Below, piece by piece: positions 1 through 10,916 of a stretch of DNA of 64,000 nucleotides. The DNA is taken from contig JASAND010004219.1 of the NCBI GenBank assembly GCA_030248195.1, positions 26,073-90,072 on the forward strand, given 5' to 3'. This stretch comes from Trissonchulus latispiculum. Its lineage: Eukaryota > Nematoda > Enoplea > Enoplida > Ironidae. Numbering within the stretch: the stretch's first letter is position 1; each line of letters starts with the position of its first letter. The notes under the pieces are model-generated. The model saw nothing but the letters and a program-made list of their open reading frames with translations. It was not told the origin of the DNA and made no database searches. The translations under genes were made by a program, and so were the position numbers.

Positions 1-1248
1 AACACATCTATTTCGCCTGAAACCCTGCTGATTCGAACGACTGTAACCCATGCGAAAGGCAGGAAAGCTGTCAAATTGCTCTGAAAGACATTGTATTAGA
101 CCCCACTCAGAAACGGATTCCAGGACTGCTTACGGTAGTGATTCCTTTCACAAACATCAGCTTATTTAGAGATGGGTTATCTTTATATCAATACGCAGTC
201 TAACATTTTGTTTTTGATTATTACGATGCAACTAATTGTAGTTCTCGTCTAGGAGAAATTTCTACAAATGTACGCGCAACCTAAACTTCACCTACTTTTC
301 TCAGCTTTGACTAACGAGCACTTTAGAAAACGGGGCAACTAGAAAACGGGCCCAGGGTGCTTTTCCGTGAAGCACACTAGCAAATGATAATCCTTTAGAC
401 TTCATAACGTATGCTCCACAATTGCTGGGAAAAATGGTTGCAAAAACTACAATGTGTTAGTACCTGAAAGAACTTATTTTGGAAGGATACAGCAAAGTTG
501 GACTTGATTTGGGCTGCACGCTAACAATGTGGCCAAAAGGAATCACACATTAATGCGGAGTGGTTTGGTGGGGCTTTGTGACGATTCCCCCAAAGGCTCT
601 GAATTGAAGAGTCATTTGTCAACTGTCACTTTACTCAGCAGGGTACCTCGTCTTGGGGAACAATTCTATTGAAATTATGCTACAGTATAGTTACTGTTCC
701 AAGTGTCTGCCAATTCGTATAGCTTGTCTTTCAAAATAGTGTAAAAGAAAAGCAAAGTTTACTAAGGTTTCTAAAATTTCCATCGAAGATTTCTGGTTTA
801 AGAGTTTGATAAGAAGAACGCATTCGGTCAATTAAATGCAATCTGGTAAATTGGTTGTTTTTGAAGCAAATCATCATAAATAATTTTAAAATATACAAAG
901 TAAAATTAGTAAATGCAAATTTTGATGTTGAGTATTTTTAGTTTACTGTTTGGACAAAAGTTGTATCATTGCAAGGTAAAAGCGGCGTCAACAAATTTTA
1001 GTACAAACCAAATCTATGAATTTATAATAATTTGTAAAAAATTATTGGAATTTAATTAGGATACTAGAAAAGCGATGAAAACAACGTAGGAAAATTTTGA
1101 TTTCAGTAATTGTTTGTAAGTCATAACGAACCCCCTCTTTTATTTATAGTTTCTTCAGTCTTCATTTGTTTCAACTCACCGTTACCTTCAATCTCAAGTG
1201 ACCATTATATATATGTCAGAGCCTCCGCTAAACTAACAGCCGTTTATT
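1..1248. other. No gene recognised
   Basis: This AT-rich stretch shows no convincing coding segment, RNA gene or complete repeat. A short part near 240-320 loosely resembles 20,170-20,260, with similar spacing of a CGCAACCT-like word and TTTTCTCAG. This may be an old dispersed repeat, but the match is weak. Confidence 0.4.
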
Positions 1249-1327
1249 ATGGCTGAACCTACGCAACTAACTAGAAGCAGAACAAAGCAAAAGCCAGAGA
1301 ATGGTCAGTCAAAACAAAAAGAGTTAC
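1249..1327 (+). CDS. Possible short first coding exon
   Basis: An ATG opens a lysine- and arginine-rich reading frame of about 26 codons beginning MAEPTQLTRSRTKQK. The frame reaches a strong 5' splice-like site, GTAAGT, at 1,328. A TATATATA run lies about 40 bases upstream of the ATG. Read through the donor, the frame closes near 1,407. No partner exon was identified and no known family is recognised. It could equally be the 5' end of a decayed element or a chance frame. Nothing links it to the Erg gene downstream. Confidence 0.2.
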
Positions 1328-1429
1328 GTAAGTCAAGTAAGCTAACGAATTTAAGTAAGAATCTAGGTATTTGGTTTCTCCTAAAAAGTCATTTAGCTAA
1401 CGTCCGCTGACATATACATTTGACATGTA

Positions 1430-2115
1430 ACTGTTAACATTTTGACAGTCCTTTTTGGGGGAATCGCCACACAATCGTTTGGTTGTGGTATAATATCACT
1501 TTGAAGTAAAACCTATTTTGCTTGAGGTGAAAGTATAACGACAGTGCCTTTAGAGAAATAATGTTGTTCATTCTTAGAAATGTTCCAGTAGAAACTACAG
1601 GAATCATCTTTGCAGATGATAAATACAACAGCTTGTGTAGAAAATACAGGTTACGTCCTGAAATTTCTACTGGACAATGCTAGTAGTATTTACCGGATAT
1701 ATGTGCTTTGTTAAAATGGGCTACAAATTAGTCTAGTGTTCTATACAAATGAAACCTGTTGTTTTCTCTGGTGCACAGGTTTAGTCTTCAGGTTATTACT
1801 CGATACGCTGATAACGCAAACTGAGTATATGAGGGTGACAGTGATCATAATTTCTGAAGACTGAAATTTTTCAGAATTTTTCAAATTTTCAGTCTTTCAA
1901 CACGCTGTGGGTGATTTTTCTGCGGCCCAGCCGGAAAATTTTTGGGAGCGGCCGCCCCTGCACCTGCCCCCCCCCCTTTTCTATTAACAGGTCGCTCCAG
2001 TGAAAAGTACAGCTTTTGTAATGTAAAAACGACAGGTTCTGGTGTTTCATTTAGCATTGTCGAAACTGTTGAACAAAACTAAAGGTTTCTTTGGTATTTT
2101 CCAGAGATAAAACCG
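1430..2115. repeat. Dispersed CTACAGG-type repeat, copy 1
   Basis: The segment carries many short words of the type CTACAGGAAACTCCTGTAG and an internal stretch with TTCTATTAACAGGTCGCTCCAG. The same words occur in the same order in the Erg intron at about 41,330-41,900, for example CCATTAACAGGTTGCTGCAG near 41,585. It has no coding potential and is probably a degenerate non-autonomous mobile element. Its ends were not resolved. Confidence 0.45.
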
Positions 2116-5100
2116 GGTCACCGGGTCAGGAGCTCTGACCCGGTATTTTGGGTGGGGGAATTTGTTTGCTGTAAAAGCATATTTTTCGGAATTTTAAAAA
2201 GATTTTGCCACTTAAAACCTTCAATAAATATTCAAAAATTAGCAATTGGAATATTCTTAACTTATTCTTGTAGATTTTTAGAGGCTTGTCGCTGTAAAGT
2301 TGAGAGTGACTGCTAACCAAACTTTACGAGTGGGAAACTGCGCACAAGGAGAACGTCGAACCTGGAGGAGAGGTAGTTCCAGTCGACATAAGCGAATCTC
2401 GCCAAATAACCTAAGTGAATCCTGCCGAACGGAGTGAAACCGCCGATGAAGAGCAAAGACTTATGAAACTTATGAGACTTATGAAACAAAGAAACGTATG
2501 CAACAATAAACCCCACCGAGATACAATAAAGTGGTGACCTAGGCCGTCACGGCCAAACTTTAAGAATCAGATAAGTATTGTGAAGAAAAGAGAAAATTCA
2601 GCTAGATAAATATATAAATCAGAGAGAAACTTTTTGCAAAGTTTAAAAAAGAAAGAAGCGCTAAATTTAAATGAAAGAGATAGATAGGCTCTACAGGGTC
2701 ACCCTGGAGCTATGCAGGACCGGTTTAAGAGACAGCGTGGAAGAATTTGATTGGCTAAAAGAGCGTCCAACTTTTAGAGAGCGAAAATGGGAGAATTTTC
2801 CATCAAAAATAACATACATACATAGCCACCTAGTGACTAGGCTGGCTGACAAACACATGCGTAATTTCAACATAAGAACATTGACAATTTCAACCAAAGT
2901 TTCAAAGACAATTTCACTTCATATTAAAATTCCTCCGATACACTCACAAAATAACTTTTCAACCATAATTTCCATTCAAACCAATTGGACCAACACATTT
3001 ATAAAACATTTAGAGGATTGACGTCACGTCACCCCATTACAACTCCCCAGAGCTTACCGCCCGAGCTCCTGCGAGGGACACATAACCAAAAAGAAAACGA
3101 AAATTTAACCATCGAAAATTTTTGATGAATTTTTGGTAAATGGGTCTCAAACACCTACGTACGACAAACACAAATTATGACAAAAATACGAGTAATAGCA
3201 AGTTGTAAAACTACAAAACTAGTAAAAATTGTCTAAACATAAGAACAAAATTAGGGCTGACTTGGCGTCAGCGGACTAGTGAGGACCGGCCAGAAAAATG
3301 CGCTTGGAGACTGCCATTATTTTGCCACTGGGACGGTGCGCAACAGGGAAAATATATAGTCCTCTAGCCGTCACGGCGAGGTACAAGTACCTTTATGAAA
3401 ATAAAAACCAGTTATAAAAAGACAAGATGAACCAAAAATGTCAGCTTCATGAGAGTATATTTCTGACTAAGGTACGGAGGTGACCTCTCGCATAGCTCAG
3501 AGTGCGCGAAACTTCGGCTGGGTGGGAGGGGCTAAATGGAATCTTGAAGTTAACTAAAACGCCAAACACCGGTTAAAAAGTAAGTAAAAGTCCCTTAAAA
3601 TAAGAAATTTTGGAGAAGATTCTCCCAACAGCGCTGCAGGCCCTAGAATAGTGGGGGCATATAAGTCGGGAGCTACTTTGGCGCACTGAAGAGGGACACA
3701 AAACTGACATTAATTAAAATTTTGACTGTAACAATAAACAGAAGGCACATTAGGGAAGGAACAGTTGGGACTACTAAAGCAACTAAAATAATTTTGTTAA
3801 AAATGTGGCGGCAGATAGGGGAGTATAATCGGACCTGGCCGGTGCGTCACGCATCCTCTGACGTTACGTCAGGTAACAGGGGGTAAGAAAACAACAACCC
3901 GCATATGAATCAAACCCGTTAGTAAGATAGTAAAAAGGAATTCTTCAAGAAAAGAATAGACCGTTATTTTTGAACAAAATTTTGGTTATTGATTAAGGCA
4001 TGATACGATACATACATACGAATAAAGCAAATGACCAGTACGTACACATGTATATTATACAAAGCAACAAGATATTATGCAAAATAACTCACATAAAATC
4101 ACGACAAAGTACACAAAATTTTGTTAATTTTTAGAGAAGAGCTCAAGAAAAGGGTAAAATGGTAATATGTGAGTAAAGAAAACTTCTAAAATTCTAAAAG
4201 AGAACTCGGAAAAATAAGGTTAATTTTACATGTTAAGAACAATATATATAATACTGTGACGGTATTAAAGCAAAACGTACGTATACATTAAAGCACAAAA
4301 TACAAAACTAGTTTATAAAATATAAAAATAAGTATATATATATCATATATAGAACGTCACTATCATTAAACTTGGCAATATCTTTGGAATAGGATCAAAT
4401 ATTTGAGCAAATAGTCACAATGGGGGTTCCAAATCAGTAAGGCATAAATTGAGCATAAAGTCACTATCAGGTAGTCCAAATTGGTAAGTCATAAATTGAG
4501 CAAAAAGTCAAGGTAGGGGAATTCGTCATAAATAGCACATTCAAATAGTCCAAATAGAGAAGTCCAAAATAAGGCAATAGTGGCATAATAGGGAAAAGTC
4601 AAGCTTAAGTAAGAGTCTAAGTCCAGTAAGGAATGGGTCCAAGTAGGAGGTAAGTAAGTCCAGAATGTAAGGCACAAAAATATGGCAATTAAGCAGTTAA
4701 AGATGGAATGATGATGTGATGGAATTATAAAATGATGGAATGATAAGATGATAATATGATGACCACCGCCGAAATGATGGAAACATCCGCCGTACTGATA
4801 AACCTCCGCCGTTAGGATATAGGACAAGGGAAAGGGACAAACATACAATAATCGTCACGACTATAAACTGCAATTACTAAGTAATCCGGTCACCGGTATT
4901 ACTAGATCTGAGCCGTAACAGCTCAGAACTGGTCCCACAGAGGGCTGGAGGGATCGATGGAAAGGTGGGAATAGGCACGATGAGGAATAGCAGGGTCATA
5001 ATGGATTACGCCGATACAGAGATAATAAACGTTATTTTCCTGACCGGGAGGTTCCAGACCTATAATATACTCTCCTGCTCGGTTCGTCTGCATCCGTAAC

Positions 5101-5168
5101 GGAGCTGCTCTCAACGCCGGTGGCGGATTGTCCGTTCCGAAAAACGGGGAAGCGAGGGCACCTCGCTT
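2116..5168. other. AT-rich region, no gene recognised
   Basis: This 3-kb stretch is strongly A-rich on the + strand and lies just beyond the last unknown ORF of the - strand cluster. No protein family is recognised. The one open frame on the + strand, 2,671-3,021, reads as low-complexity sequence. The region may be the non-coding 3' part of the adjacent retroelement, but no matching second LTR was found above 15.6 kb. Confidence 0.4.
3859..3871. promoter_or_regulatory. CRE-like palindrome
   Basis: The 13-base word TGACGTTACGTCA is a near-perfect palindrome built from two CRE/ATF half sites (TGACGT). It lies in the AT-rich region beyond the unknown ORF cluster. Such sites bind bZIP factors in animals. 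Whether it is used here is unknown. Confidence 0.2.
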
Positions 5169-6452
5169 TCAGTTGTCAACAGCATGGTCAATCCGCTTAC
5201 GGATTACTCTAATGAAGGCATCATAGTCCACCGCGGACAGCGGGGTTCTCGCCTCCCAATCGTCATAAAAGTCCTGTGGACCACCCTGGGTAAACCAGAG
5301 CATTATCTCTGTCCAATATGACCCATGAATTGAGGCTCCATTGAACCAATTCGTTCGTTGGAACCATGGGTCAAACTGTTCACCTGCCATATCTTCCTCG
5401 CCACGAATCAATAGATTGTCGGGCAATGCAGGCTTAAAACCCCAAAACGTCTCGCCTGAGACCTCCCCGTACAGGGCCGCTGGATGCCGTAGCATATAAT
5501 TCTGTAAAGCAGGGGACTGGTAAAAGGTCTGCCAATGTATGCGGGCCATAGTTCTAACCTGATAGCCGCCTTTCCACGTATGCACAAAGAGCCGCTGCGG
5601 CTCAGCATCCAGACAGTTGCGTACCGCAACCTTTAAATAGGTACCAGGACGGTTCAGGTCATCCATGATGTAATCCAGAGTATCCCCGGCATGGGCGAAC
5701 TCTGCTTTTCTATACTGGTACGCATAGTCCGGCATTGGAAACGTAGTCTCTGGTACCTGAGGGATTGTGAGGCCACCTTCAACCGGGTGCATATACGAAT
5801 TCTGGCAGTCCTGCCGGAAATATGGCACCAGAAATTCTCGTTCCGAGAACATTTGAATTCCGTCAACTGGTGCCTGATACCAGTACCAATATGTTTTACG
5901 GATAGCCTGCATACGGTCAATGGTCTGCGACGCTGCGCACCAAACGTCACGAAAGGCGCGAGATTTAGGCAGGGTGAAGAAGTGCTCGTACGGCGTCATT
6001 TCAGGGACGCAACGTTTCAATAGAGCTGCATGTGCCCAATTAGCTGTAGATGCAACAGAGACGATCGGGACTTCCGGTTCTGGGTCCTCCAGAACGGATT
6101 TATCAATTGCTTTAAAGATCCAGTCAACTCGAACTCCTGGACCATTCGGGTCAGCGTCCACATGTGTCTGAAAGTACGGCCGTAACGCTGGATAGTCCAG
6201 TTCCATGCCATGTTTTATTTGAGTCATAATTTCCTCCGTCATGGCAATTGGTCCCTGACTGCGGGATGCGAACCAAGATTGCGTGACATTGCGTAACGCT
6301 TGCAACGCTGGATGGGGATGGCTAACACCGACAGCTGCTGGTAACTGCTGCCCTTGCCATCGCTCCCAAAACTCCTGCCAATACACCGCCGAGTTAGGCA
6401 CCGCCAGGTGCTTTACCTGGTCCTGATATGGCTGCTGCGGGTTAAACGGTGA
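5169..6452 (-). pseudogene. C-terminal aromatic-rich domain of unknown ORF
   Basis: The longest intact stretch of the block runs about 425 codons from just after an in-frame TAA (about 6,453) to the stop at 5,169. The first ATG-like start is not clear; a GTG is at 6,401. The product is rich in Trp, Tyr, Phe and Pro and looks globular, with motifs such as WQEFWERW, TYWYWYQAP and HWQTFYQSP. It has no Cys-His zinc pattern, membrane segment or signal peptide. The frame is the same as the preceding Arg-rich stretch across the single TAA, so the two were probably one protein. I do not recognise the family. A capsid-like or other structural role is speculation based only on position and composition. 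Confidence 0.55.
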
Positions 6453-7045
6453 TTATATGGGCTGTGCATGGTCCTGCAACTTGCCCTGCCCATACTGCTC
6501 GTGCTTCGCCAGAATATATTGTTCGTATAAAATTTCTCGAAAAGACGGAAAATTGCTCGTCGTCCGAGCGTCCCGCTGTTCTTGTACCTCTGCAGCTGTT
6601 GTAGGTACACCCGAGGATGGCTGCTGACGTGTCTTTCGTCTGCGCCTTGGGGCATTGGGGTAAACCCGAGCTCTCCGTCCTTGGCTACGAGATCGAGATC
6701 TGGAAAAACCCGGTTGAAAGTCATAACGATTTCGGTATTCTGACGGTACTGTAGCCGGCTTACGTTGATATTTGTCTCGAGTCGCACCCGCAGGGGCTCC
6801 CCGCGGTGCACTCGAGACCTGTGGGCCTTGAGACATCACTGTACGAGGGGAGAAAACTGGAGCTCGAGTTGATGGGGCCGCACTAAAGGGTCGTCCTCGT
6901 CCTCGAGGTCGGGGTCCATAAAAGTTCTGGGCAGGCCGTAACGGCCGCCACTCACGGTGCTGAGCCGGAGTTTCCCGTCTCGGGTCTTCCCATTTTCGTT
7001 CTCTGGAACGTGATTCCCTGACTCTGTCGTTCCGACACGTCTAGT
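6453..7045 (-). pseudogene. Arg/Ser-rich segment of unknown ORF
   Basis: Two overlapping frames cover this stretch. The downstream one (6,453-6,839) contains SRSRSRSQGRRARVY followed by a second basic run, RRRRKTR, typical of nucleic-acid-binding tails. The upstream frame (6,836-7,306) carries an acidic patch, DPDLEDEDD, and closes at 6,836, where the sequence continues in the other frame. This suggests a one-base shift. The basic tract ends at a TAA in frame with the aromatic-rich domain that follows. No zinc knuckle is present, so if this is Gag-like it would be a knuckle-less type. Confidence 0.45.
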
Positions 7046-7562
7046 AGTCAGAATCTCGGGAGCTGGTATTGTCCCGTCGGCTATAACCAGCATCTGCAGA
7101 GGCTGCCGCCCCATAATCGTCGCCAAGTGTAGAAGCACCTTCACTATCTGGCGCCCACTTCTTAGGCGGAGGTCCAGCAATCGTTGAAGCTCGTGAAGAC
7201 ACCGAGCTATGCCGTGTTTCCGGACGTACCGTCGGTAATGGACCAGTAGGTGGCCCTCCAAATCGAGGCGGCATACTTGGGGCTGTCGCAGCCACCAGTG
7301 CCGCATACACCGTTCCCTGTGATGGAATAGGGCGGAATACTCTCTGTGGCGGATTCTGTGGTGCCAGCATCGCTGGAGTTGACGTCGGAACAGTCAAAGC
7401 TGCGGCTGTAGGCATAGGCATACCAGACACAAGTGACCCACGATATAATTGGCCTCTCTGATGTAACGTTGGACCCGGCGGCAACATCATCATATCCAGT
7501 TCGTCTCGAACCTGTTCAGCCTCTTGCTGAACTGCTGGGGCAAGAGCCAAAGGCATGGTCAC
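7041..7562 (-). pseudogene. Pro/Ala-rich segment of unknown ORF
   Basis: This open stretch of about 170 codons is rich in Pro, Ala, Met and Thr. Its C-terminal part is Ser-rich and acidic, with SSVSSRASTIAGPPPKKW. Its start overlaps the stop of the preceding frame (7,559-7,837) by four bases, consistent with a frame change inside one ancestral coding sequence. It is probably disordered. No family is recognised. Confidence 0.4.
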
Positions 7563-7837
7563 CTGGCAAGAGGATTTATCGTCGCTACCAGATGTAATGG
7601 GGACATCTGGACCACATTATTGGCGTCTCGCCACATCATCCCCTGGCGAAACCACGGTAGGCTTGGGTTAAACACCTCTTGGATTTGCCAATGGACCGGC
7701 AGTCCCTGCTGGATCGCATTCAGATAGGCTGTAGGATCAAAATCCTCAACAGTTCTGTCCATCATGGGTACCACAATGAAAGAATGAACCTGTGTTGACC
7801 CGGCTCTGCGAGCTTCGCTCGCTTGTCTCATGCTCAT
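7559..7837 (-). pseudogene. Globular-looking fragment of unknown ORF
   Basis: The frame encodes about 90 residues including VEDFDPTAYLNAIQQGLPVH and PSLPWFRQGMMWRDANNVVQ, a mixture typical of folded protein. It ends four bases inside the next open stretch. The sequence between 7,838 and 8,144 is more broken and holds several stops in all frames. The overlap and shared strand support one decayed gene. Its function is unknown. Confidence 0.4.
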
Positions 7838-8144
7838 AACCGTCGCATAAGGTGGTACTAGAAATTGGTCATTAGATCCTGTCGTTTGTGGATTCGGCTA
7901 TGGCGCCGTATAGGTCATAACCGCAGGGTTAAGGGTATGCTGAGACGGTCCAATGCGTCCCGCAGAGGTAATACCCTAAGGTATGAGCAAACTGATTGAA
8001 CATAGGCCACAGCCGGGGCGGTAATGAGTCATAGACCGCCGGAGTCAATCCGACTGCGTTCAATTCCGCATCCGTGGGTCTCGCTGGTAACTAGTCACCG
8101 CTCCCACTGTCACAGGGGGAGGCTGTAATCCCACCGGTCTAACA

Positions 8145-9109
8145 TCATGAGATGCGTCCATCGGCTGGGTAGGTCGCAGGCCAGGTGGAGCAGTAATAAT
8201 AGACAACCCATGAGGGGCGCATCTCGGCCGCCTTATCAAGATCTGGATACAAGCCACAGGCAATGCGAGCCTCTTCTAGCACTTCAGCGTCCAGCCGCAG
8301 TAACTGCGTTGGATCCGTAAGATTCGGGACGTAGGCCATCAATCGTTGAAGCCCTTCTTCGTCTGCTGACAACGGCTTATCCTGTGGCTGGATTCCCTGT
8401 CGCGCCATTTCCTCACGCTGTGAAGCTTGGGCGGACGTCGAAGGTCTCTCCTGGGTCCCATAATATTCGTCAGGCATCGCGCCTTTTCTGCCTTCCGATG
8501 GACCTTTCTTTCTGATAGTTGGTCGTGAAGGTGGTGAAGGAGGCATATACTCCTGACCAGGGTGGGCCCATATTGGCTCCACTTGAGGCTGATCCATTCT
8601 AGGCGTCAATGTTGGAGGTGTAGACCAATTTGGCAAGGGTCTCGCTCCAAACTGGCTCTCAGTTGTCGCAACTGATGTTTCTTTCGCTTTTGGCTTCCCG
8701 CCACTTGCCTTGGCGTCTCGCTTCGGCGTGGACGCCGTCGAAGAAGTCGATTGCTGGAATAACGTTGATTTGTGAAAACTCGTGTTGGATTAGGCGAAGA
8801 ATCCGGCAACTTGATAAAATCTGGTGACTGTTGCGATCCTTCTGAATCACGTCTCGTGTCTCTCTGTTCACCTTGAGGTGGTTTAGGAAGTTTCTGAGTG
8901 ACCACAGGGACTTCCTTGTGCTTACCGTCCTGGTCTGGCACAACCAGAGCTGCCGCCTCGGGTGACTCGTTCTCCTCTGGGAACCCTTCACCGTCTGATG
9001 GAGCATAGTCATCGTGCTTTTTTGGGGCCCGCAGCATTGGTCTGCTCGGCCAAGTCCGTATCTGCCTGTTGGGCTGCCTGGTCACCAGGCTTAGCCGGAT
9101 CCATTGCAT
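8145..9109 (-). pseudogene. Gln/Glu/Arg-rich fragments of unknown ORF
   Basis: Two overlapping open stretches (8,606-9,109 and 8,145-8,636) are hydrophilic and repeat-free. The first holds APSDGEGFPEENESPEAAAL and ends in a basic, Arg-rich part. The second holds LQRLMAYVPNLTDPTQLLRL and EARIACGLYPDLDKAAE, which look helical. The overlap near 8,610-8,636 implies a frame change. I recognise no domain. Competing frames on both strands are shadows of this one. Confidence 0.4.
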
Positions 9110-9425
9110 GCTGTCGACCGTCCAGGGACAGCTACACTCTTCGCCAATCGATCGGGCATAATAATATTGGCCGGGTTCGCCACCGCATCCAATCGCGAAC
9201 GAACTCTACCAGTCTCTGATAGATGACACGCCGTATGGGCTTCGACGGGTTAGTACGAGCTCCCAAGCGTTCATCAAAAGACCATAAAAGCCGGTTCCTG
9301 ATGAGATTGTCTGTGGGACGTGACGCCCGGGGATCAGGCCACGTAGCAAATCCATCTGCACCTGCATGAGGACCAAATGAAATAACAAACGAAACTAAGA
9401 TTGTCACTACAGCACCTCCGACCCG

Positions 9426-9430
9426 AAAAA
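9426..9430 (-). terminator. Pol III T5 terminator of tRNA-like gene
   Basis: A run of five T on the - strand begins five bases after the 3' end of the tRNA-like gene. RNA polymerase III stops at such runs of four or more T. It lies in the palindrome CCCGAAAAATTCGGG. Confidence 0.5.
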
Positions 9431-9434
9431 TTCG

Positions 9435-9507
9435 GGCCCGAGGTGGGGATCGAACCCACAACCCTTGGCTTTCTAGACCAACGCTCTACCGATTGAGCCA
9501 CCCGGGC
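9435..9507 (-). tRNA. tRNA-like gene, anticodon AGA, class I body
   Basis: On the - strand a full cloverleaf can be drawn. The acceptor GCCCGGG pairs with CTCGGGC (one G-T pair). D stem GCTC/GAGC, anticodon stem TTGGT/GCCAA, five-base variable loop and T stem GTGGG/CCCAC with loop TTCGATC are all paired. The loop CTAGAAA places AGA at 34-36, which reads the serine codon UCU. Serine tRNAs carry a long variable arm, but this one is short, and the body resembles eukaryotic tRNA-Lys. The anticodon loop itself is like tRNA-Ser(AGA). A box (TGGCTCAATCGG) and B box (GGTTCGATCCC) fit pol III promoters, and a T5 terminator follows. No CCA is encoded and no intron is seen. It may be a live chimeric tRNA, a tRNA-derived mobile sequence, or a pseudogene. 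Confidence 0.75.
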
Positions 9508-10069
9508 ACAATCGAACCAAGCTTAAGTTGGAATTCGTTCCCAAACTGTACTGACATCTTAGAAGACGCTTTCGCGCCTCGTCTTCGCTCGTCCTGCAAA
9601 TTCTCTTCAACGGATGGCCCATACGCATTATGCAACGTGGACAACTGCAGGGCCATATCAGTGTCTTGACGGCCCAGTAAAGCTCGTATCAATTCCAAGG
9701 TGTTAAAAGTCGCTTCAACGTCGGCGATTGCGTAACGCAAATCAGCCTCATGTGGGATCAAATGAAATCCACGATGACAGCATCTATGCTCCTTCGGGTC
9801 TGGTAACCGGCACCGATTTGACATCTTTCGTAGCCCGATCCGGTACCACGAATAAAACCCCGCTCGTCACGAGTGAATGTCTCTGCCGGGGGTAGCAGCC
9901 CTTCATACCGGAAGTCACGATAGTGGCTTGATCGGCGCAAGTCCCAGGCGCGAACACAAAATTCCTGTGCTTCAATCAGTCGATGTTCCAATCCTCTAAT
10001 GCCCCAAGCTCTTGCAATGCGTAACGCATCGGCTGGACATCCACTGTGCCCCAAAAGGCCTGAAGGCAT
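9486..10069 (-). pseudogene. Globular fragment of unknown ORF, frame-broken
   Basis: Two overlapping frames (9,758-10,069 and 9,486-9,824) encode folded-looking sequence, such as EAQEFCVRAWDLRRSSHYRD and then IADVEATFNTLELIRALLG. The first overlaps the end of the preceding stretch, which stops at 9,976. The second reads on into the tRNA-like gene and stops inside it. This shows that the tRNA interrupts or replaces coding sequence here. The family is unknown. Confidence 0.45.
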
Positions 10070-10868
10070 GGATCACACAACAATTTCAAAAGTTTCAAAA
10101 ACGGATAAAATTCATTCATCTGGGCTAGGATGTAACCAACCATGATGACAAAAACTGTTGGTCGCGGCTGACCAGGTTCGTACCGTTCCGGTCCCATAAA
10201 CTGCAAGGTGGTAATTGTGGCGTCCTGCCGCATACCAAATTGGGATCCACTTCCGCCTTCCATGTCAAATGCAACCTAATCGGAATCTCCCAACAGCATG
10301 AGGAAATCCGGTAAATGCTGTAGAAAATGAGCAAATGAGTCCATGACAACGACTGGCGTGCCTTGCTCCGTCTGCTCAATCTCCGCATAATTATGCGGTG
10401 CCGAGGGTAACCCTCGTACCAAGTCAGTTAGTTGGCCGCCAAGCACTATGGTCGCCGACTCAAATTCCTCACCCAATTCGTCGACGCCAAATCGTCTATG
10501 CCGCTCCAATAGGCTGGTATACATCTGCAAACTGGCGTCAAGCCGTTCGTAGTTTTCCATTTCAAAAGGATCTAAAGGAGCCAGTTCTGTAGTTAATTGT
10601 CGCAATCGGGGAGGAGGTGGGCCTGACGGCTGCACACTCACAGGGATGGTCACCACCCCTGGTTGTGCAGACGACTCAGGCTTCTCTGTAGTGTCCATAT
10701 CTTGTTGGTCTCCCGCACCGAATTCATCACCATGGACCTCTTCGAGGACCTGAATATCATTGGAAGTTACCTCCGGCTCTGATACCACCTCTCCTTCCTC
10801 CTTATCCTCGTCTGATAAGGGCTCATAGTCAGCTCCAGCACACGCCCGAGCGTCACGCTCCAACTGTC
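9976..10868 (-). pseudogene. Acidic then helical segment of unknown ORF
   Basis: One reading frame runs from a TGA near 10,868 to 9,976 and is interrupted only by a single TAG at 10,276-10,278. The N-terminal half is strongly acidic (DEDKEEGEVVSEPEV). The middle is Pro-rich. The rest reads as helical globular protein (LDASLQMYTSLLERHRRFG, then YILAQMNEFYPFLKLLKLL after the TAG). The sequence on both sides of the TAG is equally protein-like, so the stop is a recent change or a readthrough site. Identity unknown. Confidence 0.5.
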
Positions 10869-10916
10869 AGGACGTCTCATCTTGATCTGAGGTTTCCATT
10901 TGAGGTGGCTCTTCAG

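Noticed and set aside
5408..6211. Open frames opposite and beside the aromatic-rich domain
   Set aside because: They overlap the longer frame fully and show no independent family signature.
5169..6452. Envelope protein of the retroelement
   Set aside because: It sits in the env position, but the product has no signal peptide, no membrane helix and no Cys pattern.
9132..9461. A - strand frame starting inside the tRNA-like gene
   Set aside because: Its first residues are translation of the T arm. The remainder is low-confidence, so no gene is called.
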